Source: Novosphingobium sp.
Lineage (GTDB): Bacteria; Pseudomonadota; Alphaproteobacteria; Sphingomonadales; Sphingomonadaceae
Reading direction: 5' to 3'
Assembly (NCBI GenBank): GCA_009885425.1
Contig: VFKS01000212.1
Span: 1 to 5,912 of the forward strand
DNA length: 5,912 nt
The notes beneath the pieces are model-generated. The model did no database searches, was not told the DNA's origin, and saw only the letters and a program-made list of their open reading frames with translations. The position numbers were made by a program, and so were the translations under genes. This document shows, one piece after another, positions 1 through 5,912 of the stretch (the first letter of the stretch is position 1; the number at the start of each line of letters is the position of its first letter).

Positions 1-59
1 AGCATGGCGCTCATCACCCAAAACAGGAAGTAGATTGCGACAATAGAAGTCAGTTTCAT
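1..59 (-). CDS. DUF1467-like small membrane protein, N-terminal fragment
   Basis: Only the first 19 codons are visible; the gene runs off the left edge. It starts with ATG at 59-57, four bases after the rnj stop codon, with a GGAG ribosome-binding site inside the end of rnj. The visible peptide begins MKLTSIVAIYFLFW and continues with V, M, S, A, M: one short polar start, then an aromatic-rich hydrophobic stretch that would be the first membrane helix. This opening, and its place directly after rnj, matches what I remember of the DUF1467 family, roughly 90-residue, two-helix inner-membrane proteins of alphaproteobacteria whose function is unknown. The family call is from recall and rests on 19 residues; another small membrane protein is possible. 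The same strand and tight spacing suggest it belongs to the same operon. Confidence 0.75.
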   Translation of the reverse strand, partial: MKLTSIVAIYFLFWVMSAM

Positions 60-63
60 CGGA

Positions 64-1698
64 TCAATGCTCCGCCAATATGACCCGCACTTGCGGTTTT
101 TTGCCCGTCCAACGGCTGGCCGCACGGCGCGCAGCAAGCCGCGCGGCTTCGCTGACGGCTTCGCGGTCATGGCGCTGTCCGCCTTTCAACTTGGCCAGCG
201 CGGCGGTAACATCTTCGCGGGTTTCGGCGAGGTACTGGTCCATGTCCTCTTCCAGCGGCAAACCGATACTCTCGGCGTGAACGCGACCTTTGCCATCGAG
301 CACGACAATTACCAGCCCGTTGGCCGCAAGCCGCCGCCGCATCACCATCGCCTCACCATCGGCCGGGGCAATGATATCTCCGTCCAGGATCAGCCGGCCA
401 GCGCGGACTTCGCTGATCTTGCCGGGCTTACCCGGAGCAAGCCGGACCAGATCACCGTTCTCTTGCGCCACCGCTTTAGGGATGCCGCAGGCCCGGCCAA
501 ACCGCGCCTGTTCGCGCATATGGCGCACCTCACCGTGGACCGGCAGCAGGATCTCAGGCCGGATCCAGCCATAGAGCGCTTCCAGCTCAGGCTTGCCCGG
601 GTGGCCCGAAACGTGGATCGGGCTTTGCCGGTCGGTGACCATAACGATGTCGCGCCCAGCCAGCCGGTTCTGGATTCGGCCGATGGCGATTTCGTTGCCG
701 GGAATCTGACGGCTGGAAAACAGCACCACATCGCCCGATTCCAGCGCGATCTGGTGATTACCTTCGGCAATCCGGGCGAGCGCAGCGCGAGGTTCACCCT
801 GCCCGCCTGTCGCCACGATCAGCACTTCACCGCGCGGCAGGCCCATGGCCGTATCAAAATCGACCCGGTCGGGCAGGTTCTTGAGGTAGCCGCTGGCCTG
901 CGCGGTGCGAATGATCCGGTCGAGCGATCGCCCAGCCACGCACAGCCGCCGGTTGGTCGCCTCAGCCACTTCGCCCAACGTTTGCAGCCGCGCAACGTTG
1001 GACGCGAAAGTCGTGACCACCACGCGCTTGCCGCGGTGCTTGGCGACTTCTTCCTTCAAGGCTGTGCGTACGGCTCCTTCTGAACCCGATGCCTTGGGAT
1101 TGAACACATTGGTCGAATCGCAAACCAGCGCGAGCACGCCATCGTCGCCAATCTTGGTCAGTTCTTCGACGGTCGCCGGAACCCCGACGAGCGGCTCAGC
1201 GTCCAGTTTCCAGTCGCCGGTGTGGAATATCCGTCCGTATGGCGTCTCGATCACCAGCGCATTGCCCTCGGCGATCGAGTGCGCCAGCGGGACATAGCGA
1301 ATGCCGAATGGGCCCAGCTCGAACTGGTCAAGATGGTCGATCACGTTGAGCTGAACCGCGTGGCGGATCCCGGCTTCTTCCAGCTTTTCGGCGACCAGGC
1401 GCGCGGTGAAAGGCGTCGCATAGAGCGGTACGCCCAATTCCTGCGCAAAGTAGGGCACAGCGCCGATATGATCCTCATGCGCGTGGGTTAGCACCACCGC
1501 GATCAGATCTTTCTTGCGTTCCTCAATGAATTCCAGATCGGCAAAAACCAGTTCGGTGCCGGGGTATTCGTTGGCGCCGAAGGTCATCCCCAGATCAACC
1601 ATCAGCCACTTGCCTTCGCAGCCGTAAAGGTTGACGTTCATTCCAATTTCGCCCGATCCGCCCAGCGCACAGAACAGCAGTTCCTTGCCGGGCTTCAC
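64..1698 (-). CDS. rnj: Ribonuclease J (metallo-beta-lactamase/beta-CASP RNase)
   Basis: A 544-residue cytoplasmic RNase J, expected to combine 5'-to-3' exonuclease and endonuclease activity in mRNA decay; in Sinorhizobium meliloti RNase J matures rRNA 5' ends. The metallo-beta-lactamase zinc ligands are all visible: HAHEDH at residues 72-77, His140 in LAHSI, and Asp162 in HTGDWK. The inserted beta-CASP domain (about 215-345) follows CDSTN (Asp194) and contains ATGGQGEP (297-304). HVSGHP (362-367) and PVHGE (386-390, His388) complete the active site. The C-terminal domain (about 455-544) is intact, so length is normal for the family. The start is GTG at 1698-1696, sharing GTGA with the coaX stop; the [10 protein letters not shown] motif soon follows at 12-21, so no later start is likely. 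The Shine-Dalgarno is weak, which suggests coupling to coaX translation. It is the only RNase J gene visible; whether RNase E is also present cannot be seen here. Confidence 0.97.
   Translation of the reverse strand: MKPGKELLFCALGGSGEIGMNVNLYGCEGKWLMVDLGMTFGANEYPGTELVFADLEFIEERKKDLIAVVLTHAHEDHIGAVPYFAQELGVPLYATPFTARLVAEKLEEAGIRHAVQLNVIDHLDQFELGPFGIRYVPLAHSIAEGNALVIETPYGRIFHTGDWKLDAEPLVGVPATVEELTKIGDDGVLALVCDSTNVFNPKASGSEGAVRTALKEEVAKHRGKRVVVTTFASNVARLQTLGEVAEATNRRLCVAGRSLDRIIRTAQASGYLKNLPDRVDFDTAMGLPRGEVLIVATGGQGEPRAALARIAEGNHQIALESGDVVLFSSRQIPGNEIAIGRIQNRLAGRDIVMVTDRQSPIHVSGHPGKPELEALYGWIRPEILLPVHGEVRHMREQARFGRACGIPKAVAQENGDLVRLAPGKPGKISEVRAGRLILDGDIIAPADGEAMVMRRRLAANGLVIVVLDGKGRVHAESIGLPLEEDMDQYLAETREDVTAALAKLKGGQRHDREAVSEAARLAARRAASRWTGKKPQVRVILAEH
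70..73 (-). promoter_or_regulatory. Ribosome-binding site for the DUF1467-like gene
   Basis: GGAG lies on the minus strand 10 bases before the ATG at 59-57, inside the penultimate codons of rnj (Ala-Glu-His-stop). The spacing is slightly long but workable. It supports the ATG at 59 as the true start and would let ribosomes finishing rnj re-initiate. Confidence 0.5.
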
Positions 1699-2480
1699 GA
1701 GCTCACGGTCCGGTTGGCGTATAACAAGGCAATTCCCTTCAGGGTGAGGTCGGGTTCGACCCGGTCAAACAGGTCGGCGTTTTGCTGGAATAGCGGGGCG
1801 AGGCCCCCTGTAGCGATGACTTTTGCCGGCCGGCCAATCTCGGCCTTCATCCGCGCGATCATCCCTTCGATCATGCTGACGTAACCCCAATAGATCCCGA
1901 TCTGCATCTGACCAACCGTATCGCGGCCAATCACGCTGGCGCTGGGCGGTGGCTCAATCGCGATCCGCGGCAGCATCGCAGCGGCATTGTAGAGCGCGTC
2001 GAGTGACAGACTGACCCCGGTGGCGATCGAGCCGCCCAGATAGGACCCGTCTGCGCCGATGTGATCGAATGTCGTCGCGGTACCGAACGAGATCACGATC
2101 TTGTCGCCCGCTTCGAGCGCCTGCGCGGCAATTGCATTGACCGCACGGTCAGCGCCGAGCGAGCGGGGTTCGTCAACTCTCAGCGCGATACCCCATTCCA
2201 CCGGCGCGCGGCCCCCGATCAGAGCCTCTACGCCGAAGTATTTGGCCGCCAGTTCCTGCAGATTATGGACCGCCCGCGGCACCACCGAGGCGATCACTAC
2301 GGCACTGACATCGGCGCGCGAATAGCCTTCCATTTCCAGCAACTGGTTGAGCCAGACGGCGTATTCATCGGCTGTTCGCTTGATATCAGTCGCCAGCCGC
2401 CAGCGCTGCACGATCAGGCCCGCATCGTTCACCAGCGCGAACTTTACATTGGTGTTGCCGTTATCAATCGCGAGCAGCAT
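1695..2480 (-). CDS. coaX: Type III pantothenate kinase
   Basis: A 261-residue cytoplasmic kinase of the ASKHA fold that phosphorylates pantothenate, the first step of coenzyme A synthesis; type III enzymes generally need a monovalent cation and resist feedback by CoA. Visible motifs are the N-terminal phosphate loop DNGNTN (residues 6-11, Asp6), the pantothenate/catalytic motif GADR (109-112, Asp111), the second phosphate motif GTATT (133-137), GGSIATG (149-155) and the adenosine-side ATGG (223-226). The C-terminus has the usual [10 protein letters not shown] stretch. Length is typical. I chose the ATG at 2480-2478 because [10 protein letters not shown] is the canonical opening and a GAGGA site stands 7 bases before it; an in-frame start at 2525 would add 15 residues and overlap birA by 35 bases. 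It ends in TGA inside the GTGA overlap with rnj. Confidence 0.97.
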   Translation of the reverse strand: MLLAIDNGNTNVKFALVNDAGLIVQRWRLATDIKRTADEYAVWLNQLLEMEGYSRADVSAVVIASVVPRAVHNLQELAAKYFGVEALIGGRAPVEWGIALRVDEPRSLGADRAVNAIAAQALEAGDKIVISFGTATTFDHIGADGSYLGGSIATGVSLSLDALYNAAAMLPRIAIEPPPSASVIGRDTVGQMQIGIYWGYVSMIEGMIARMKAEIGRPAKVIATGGLAPLFQQNADLFDRVEPDLTLKGIALLYANRTVSS

Positions 2481-2487
2481 GGCCCCG

Positions 2488-2492
2488 TCCTC
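2488..2492 (-). promoter_or_regulatory. Ribosome-binding site that sets the coaX start
   Basis: GAGGA on the minus strand, 7 bases before the ATG at 2480. Its first two bases are the last two bases of the birA TGA stop (2493-2491), so a ribosome terminating birA sits on the coaX initiation site. This is the clearest Shine-Dalgarno in the window and decides against the longer in-frame start at 2525. Confidence 0.75.
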
Positions 2493-3210
2493 AGTTTTCG
2501 CCGGCGAGGCGCACTTCGCCAGCATGGATTGTGCGGGTCGTGCCGTCCGCGAGGCCTAGTTGCAAGGCTCCATCGGCACTGAGGCCGATAAATCGGCCTT
2601 TGAGTGACTGCTCTCCGGGCTCTCCGACCGCCAAAGGGGTGCTGACCGGGTGGGCGGCGGCCAACCAGCGGCGGATCATCGGATCGAGTCCGAAGCTGCG
2701 CCAGCGTTCCAGTTCAAGTGAAAACTGCTGGGCCAGCGCCGCGGCGAAGTGATCGCGGTCCGGCGCGGGGCCAATGGCGGACAGGGCAATGGTCTCACGC
2801 CCCTTGACGCTGGGCGCCTGGGCAAGGTTGACTCCGATCCCGACAATCACCGCATCCCCGACCCGTTCGAGCAGAATTCCGGCAAGCTTGGCCGCGCCGA
2901 TCATCAGATCGTTTGGCCATTTGAGCAAGGCGGTTGTGGGCGGCGGGATCAGGGGGGCGACGACTTCGTGCAGGGCAATACCGCTGAGTAAGGCGAGGCT
3001 GGCAGCTGGCGGATCGCCTGCGCCGGGGTGAACCACGGTTGATCCCATGAAGTTGCCATGACCGTCAAACCAGCTGCGGCCTTGCCGGCCCCGGCCTGCG
3101 GTCTGCCGGTCCGCAACCAGCCAATCGCCCTCGGCCAAGTACTCACCAGCGCCAAGACGCGCGGCGAGATCGGCATTGGTCGATCCGGTTTCAGGAACGG
3201 TCTGGATCAA
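2491..3210 (-). CDS. birA: Biotin--[acetyl-CoA-carboxylase] ligase, short form without DNA-binding domain
   Basis: A 239-residue biotin-protein ligase that makes biotinyl-AMP and transfers biotin to the acceptor lysine of carboxylase carrier proteins such as AccB. The catalytic domain begins at once with ETGSTN (7-12), then the biotinyl-AMP loop GRGRQGR (39-45), KWPNDL (97-102), KLAGILLE (108-115, with the conserved active-site Lys108) and GIGVNL (124-129). A small C-terminal beta-barrel domain (about 190-236) follows. There is no N-terminal helix-turn-helix, so unlike E. coli BirA (about 321 residues) it is a monofunctional group I ligase and should not repress bio genes directly. The start is TTG at 3210-3208, overlapping the nuoN stop as TTGA; the next in-frame Met is residue 55, inside the catalytic domain and too late. 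No good Shine-Dalgarno precedes it, so translation probably depends on nuoN. Confidence 0.95.
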   Translation of the reverse strand: MIQTVPETGSTNADLAARLGAGEYLAEGDWLVADRQTAGRGRQGRSWFDGHGNFMGSTVVHPGAGDPPAASLALLSGIALHEVVAPLIPPPTTALLKWPNDLMIGAAKLAGILLERVGDAVIVGIGVNLAQAPSVKGRETIALSAIGPAPDRDHFAAALAQQFSLELERWRSFGLDPMIRRWLAAAHPVSTPLAVGEPGEQSLKGRFIGLSADGALQLGLADGTTRTIHAGEVRLAGEN

Positions 3211-4673
3211 GCGCCCGCGTAGAGCACGCCCGCCGCAATCGCGGCCAGCGCGCCAAGGCCCTTAGTGAACAGCCAGCCCAGCGGTGAGATGAACAGCGCC
3301 GAGACCGCCAGCAGCCATTCGTGGACCATATCGCTCCGCCCGGTGGCTTTGCCCGCAGGCTCATCAAAGTACATCACTTTGACGATCTTGAGGTAATAGA
3401 ATGCCCCGATGACACTGCCTAGCGCCGCGATCAGGGCCAGGATCACCCAGCCCGAGGCGATAGCTGCCTTGAACACCACGAACTTGCCCCAGAACCCGAA
3501 GAAGAACGGGATCCCAGCCATCGAGAACATGACAGAGCCCAGCCCTAGCGCAAGCAGCGGGCGGGTGTGGGAAAGCCCGGCGAGATCCGAGATCGCTTCA
3601 AGCTGGCGCCCTTGGGCATCGCGCAACATCAGCACGGCCACGAACCCGCCAATCGTCATCGGCACATAGATCGCAAGGTAGACCAGCATCGCCGCAATCC
3701 CCTCGACGCTCGCTGCGGTCAGTCCGACCAGCATGAAGCCGACGTTGTTGATCGAGGAATAGGCGAGCAGCCGCTTGATATTGGTCTGCCCGATCGCGCC
3801 CAGCGCACCGACCAGCACCGAGGCAATCGCAGCGAACCCGATGATCTGTTGCCAGGCCAACGCCTGACTGCCGAACGCTTCAACCGTGACCCGCATGGTC
3901 AGCGCCAATGCTGCCACCTTGGGGGCCGAAGCAAACAGCGTGGTGACCGGGGTTGGCGCGCCTTCGTAAACATCGGGGGTCCACATGTGGAACGGCACGG
4001 CGCTGATCTTGAAGGCTAGTCCCGCCAGCACGAACACCAGCCCGAACAACGCACCCTTGCCCAAACCACCGCCCAACGCGGCGGAGATCCCGTCAAAGGT
4101 GATCGATCCGGTGAAGCCATAGAGCAGGCTCATCCCGAACAGCATTATCCCGCTGGCCAGCGCGCCGAGCACGAAATACTTGAGGCCCGCTTCGGCCGAG
4201 CGATCATCAGCCTTGAGGAATGCTGCGAGCACATAGGCGGCAAGCGAATTGAGCTCCAACCCAATATAAAGCGTCAGCAGGTTGGTGGCCGAAACCATCA
4301 TGCTCATGCCGATTACCGCGAACAGTACCAGCACCGGAAATTCTGAGCGATATCCGCCGTGGCGTTCGAAAAACGCTGGTGCCACCAGCAGCGATGCTGC
4401 CGCAGAGGCGTATATCAGCAACTTGGCAAAGGCTGCGAAAGCATCGGCCGAGAACAGGCCTTCAAAGGCCAGTGCGGCCGCGCCGGAGACGCCCTGGCAA
4501 AGTGTTGGCGCGACCATCAGCGCGGCGATTGCCAAAGCCAGCACGGACAGCAGGTTTATCGCGCGCGCATCCTTGGCGCGCTGTCCCCAGGCCGAGGCAA
4601 CCAGCAGCAGCAGTGCCGTGACGCTGAGCAATTCTTCGGGCGCCGCAAGGCGTAGCGACTGGGTCCAGTCCAT
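3207..4673 (-). CDS. nuoN: NADH-quinone oxidoreductase subunit N
   Basis: A 488-residue polytopic inner-membrane subunit of respiratory complex I, one of three antiporter-like proton-pumping subunits in the membrane arm (NuoL, M, N). The sequence is hydrophobic nearly throughout and fits the usual 14 helices. The central charged chain is intact: Glu140 in IGLELNSLAAYVL, Lys222 in FKISAVPFHMW, Lys252 in SAPKVAAL and Lys397 in FWGKFVVF, corresponding by motif to E. coli NuoN Glu133, Lys217, Lys247 and Lys395. The quinone-oxidoreductase/Mrp antiporter domain spans about 130-430. Length is normal. The ATG at 4673-4671 overlaps the nuoM stop by one base (TGATG), with AAGGGGG upstream. The gene ends in TGA overlapping the TTG start of birA. 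As in most nuo operons it follows nuoM and is the last complex I gene. Confidence 0.98.
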   Translation of the reverse strand: MDWTQSLRLAAPEELLSVTALLLLVASAWGQRAKDARAINLLSVLALAIAALMVAPTLCQGVSGAAALAFEGLFSADAFAAFAKLLIYASAAASLLVAPAFFERHGGYRSEFPVLVLFAVIGMSMMVSATNLLTLYIGLELNSLAAYVLAAFLKADDRSAEAGLKYFVLGALASGIMLFGMSLLYGFTGSITFDGISAALGGGLGKGALFGLVFVLAGLAFKISAVPFHMWTPDVYEGAPTPVTTLFASAPKVAALALTMRVTVEAFGSQALAWQQIIGFAAIASVLVGALGAIGQTNIKRLLAYSSINNVGFMLVGLTAASVEGIAAMLVYLAIYVPMTIGGFVAVLMLRDAQGRQLEAISDLAGLSHTRPLLALGLGSVMFSMAGIPFFFGFWGKFVVFKAAIASGWVILALIAALGSVIGAFYYLKIVKVMYFDEPAGKATGRSDMVHEWLLAVSALFISPLGWLFTKGLGALAAIAAGVLYAGA

Positions 4674-5912
4674 CAGTGCGCGCCCCCTTGATTGGCTTCG
4701 TCTTGCGCGGGATTTGGCTTCCCTGCGGTCAAATGTGCATCGCCAGCAGGCTTGGCCCGTGCGACCCGGGCATCGAGCGCGGCGATATCGGCGCGCATCG
4801 GGGCCATGAAGGTTTCAGGATAGATCCCCATCCACATCACCGCAGCGGCGATCGGCGCCAGCATGGCCCATTCGCGCAAGGTCAGATCGGGCATCGCTGC
4901 GGCATCAGCGTTCTTCTGTTCGCCAAAGACGACCCGGCGATAGAGGTAAAGCATATAGGCTGCGCCCAGAATGATCCCGGTCGTCGCCACGAACGCAACC
5001 CAGCTCGATACCTGATAAATCCCCATCAGGCTGAGCAATTCGCCGACAAATCCGCTGGTACCCGGCAGGCCAATCGAAGCCATCGTGAACAGCATGAAGA
5101 ACAGCGCATACTTGGGCATATTGATTGCAAGCCCGCCGTAACGGTCAATCTCACGGGTGTGGAGCCGGTCATAGATAACCCCGACACACAGGAACAAGGC
5201 GCCCGAAACGAGTCCATGGCTGAGCATGACGATCATCGAGCCCTCGAGGCCCTGCACGTTGAACGAGAACAGACCAAGCGTAACGATCGCCATGTGCGCA
5301 ACCGAGCTATAGGCGATCAGCTTTTTCATATCGTGCTGCACCAGCGCGATCAGCGAAGTGATCACTACTGCCGCCATCGACAGACCAAAGACCAGCCAGG
5401 CGTAATGCGCTGAGGCCTCAGGAAACATCGGCAGCGAAAATCGGATAAAGCCGTAGCCGCCCATCTTCAGCAGCACGCCGGCCAGAATCACCGAACCCGC
5501 AGTGGGCGCCTGAACGTGGGCATCGGGCAACCAGGTGTGGACCGGCCACATCGGCATCTTCACCGCAAAGCTGGCAAAGAACGCGAGCCACAGCAGTTTC
5601 TGCGCCTCAAACGGGAAGTCAAATTCCATCAGCGTCGGGATGTCGGTGGTCGCCGCTTCTTGCGCCATCCAGATCATCGCAATCAGCATAACGATCGAGC
5701 CGAGCAGCGTGTAGAGGAAGAACTTGTAGCTGGCGTAGATCCGTTCTGCCCCGCCCCACACGCCGATGATCAGGTACATTGGGATCAGCCCGGCTTCAAA
5801 GAAGATGTAGAACAGGAACAGGTCCTGCGCCGCGAACACGCCGATCATCAGCGTTTCCATCAGCAGGAACGCCGCCAGATATTCGCCCACCCGCTTTTCG
5901 ATCGATTGGCTA
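4673..5912 (-). CDS. nuoM: NADH-quinone oxidoreductase subunit M, lacking its N-terminus at the window edge
   Basis: The last 412 residues of a complex I proton-pumping membrane subunit; the frame stays open to the right edge (S-Q-S-I-E-K-R before the GTG at 5890-5888), so about 95-100 N-terminal residues should lie outside. That GTG is an internal valine, not the start. Counting from the first whole visible codon, key residues are Glu39 in FFEAGLIP, Lys118 in [17 protein letters not shown], Lys149 in LLKMGGYG and Glu291 in [10 protein letters not shown]. By motif these match E. coli NuoM Glu144, Lys234, Lys265 and Glu407. Membrane helices run to about residue 365. They are followed by a hydrophilic tail of about 40 residues rich in Ala, Asp, Lys and Gly, ending QGGAH. 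The TGA stop shares one base with the nuoN ATG. NuoM is distinguished from NuoL and NuoN by the [14 protein letters not shown] and [14 protein letters not shown] segments. Confidence 0.97.
   Translation of the reverse strand, partial: SQSIEKRVGEYLAAFLLMETLMIGVFAAQDLFLFYIFFEAGLIPMYLIIGVWGGAERIYASYKFFLYTLLGSIVMLIAMIWMAQEAATTDIPTLMEFDFPFEAQKLLWLAFFASFAVKMPMWPVHTWLPDAHVQAPTAGSVILAGVLLKMGGYGFIRFSLPMFPEASAHYAWLVFGLSMAAVVITSLIALVQHDMKKLIAYSSVAHMAIVTLGLFSFNVQGLEGSMIVMLSHGLVSGALFLCVGVIYDRLHTREIDRYGGLAINMPKYALFFMLFTMASIGLPGTSGFVGELLSLMGIYQVSSWVAFVATTGIILGAAYMLYLYRRVVFGEQKNADAAAMPDLTLREWAMLAPIAAAVMWMGIYPETFMAPMRADIAALDARVARAKPAGDAHLTAGKPNPAQDEANQGGAH
4683..4689 (-). promoter_or_regulatory. Probable ribosome-binding site for nuoN
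   Basis: AAGGGGG on the minus strand, 9 bases before the nuoN ATG and inside the last codons of nuoM. It is purine-rich but not a perfect AGGAGG, so this is a moderate call; the TGATG stop-start overlap may contribute to initiation through re-initiation. Confidence 0.45.

Noticed and set aside
390..797. A 135-codon minus-strand frame inside rnj
   Set aside because: It is a shifted frame within the RNase J coding sequence, Arg/Ser-rich, with no recognised motif. The rnj frame is continuous through the region, so it is not a frameshift remnant.
67..1083. A 338-codon open frame on the plus strand, antisense to rnj, and other long plus-strand frames such as 905-1297 and 2061-2582
   Set aside because: They lie wholly opposite well-supported genes and encode low-complexity Arg/Ala/Pro/His-rich peptides with no recognisable domain. 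Long antisense frames are a common by-product of high GC content, and rnj itself has every catalytic motif.
2481..2525. A longer coaX beginning at 2525
   Set aside because: It would add 15 residues before the canonical [10 protein letters not shown] opening and overlap birA by 35 bases, while the ATG at 2480 has a good ribosome-binding site.
4673..5890. nuoM as a complete 405-residue gene starting with GTG at 5890
   Set aside because: The frame stays open to the window edge, and NuoM normally has about 500 residues and 14 helices. The GTG is an internal valine codon of a gene cut by the window.
1..5912. A hidden novel system such as a defence locus, phage remnant, CRISPR array or structured RNA
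   Set aside because: Every base except about 14 lies in conserved housekeeping genes on one strand. I saw no direct-repeat array, transposase, tRNA-like end, long inverted repeat or abrupt composition change by eye; no computed scan was possible.

Overview
This window is a densely packed, single-strand stretch of a bacterial core operon. All genes read on the minus strand, so transcription runs from the right edge to the left. In that order the genes are: the 3' end of nuoM (open at the right edge), nuoN, a short biotin-protein ligase gene (birA type), coaX (type III pantothenate kinase), rnj (RNase J), and the first 19 codons of a small membrane protein that looks like the DUF1467 family (cut by the left edge). 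There is essentially no non-coding DNA: junctions are 1- or 4-base overlaps or gaps of 4 and 10 bases. I see no RNA gene, mobile element, repeat array, terminator or convincing internal promoter.

The high-GC sequence, the protein features and the order nuoM-nuoN-birA-coaX-rnj-DUF1467 point to an alphaproteobacterium. Sphingomonadales (an Erythrobacter-, Altererythrobacter- or Novosphingobium-like organism) is my best guess. This placement rests on remembered gene order and protein features, not on a search.

Functionally the right half (4673-5912 and 3207-4673) encodes two antiporter-like proton-pumping membrane subunits of respiratory complex I. The left half encodes housekeeping enzymes: attachment of biotin to carboxylases, the first step of coenzyme A synthesis, and 5'-end RNA processing and decay. 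The last three are not complex I subunits. They appear to be co-transcribed with the nuo operon, which would tie cofactor supply and RNA turnover to respiratory gene expression, although a shared transcript is inferred from spacing only.

All five visible stop codons are TGA, and three of them overlap the next start codon (TGATG, TTGA, GTGA), which suggests translational coupling. birA appears to start with TTG and rnj with GTG. All diagnostic catalytic motifs I looked for are present and no gene is broken. I found no evidence of an undescribed system; the observations offered are modest.
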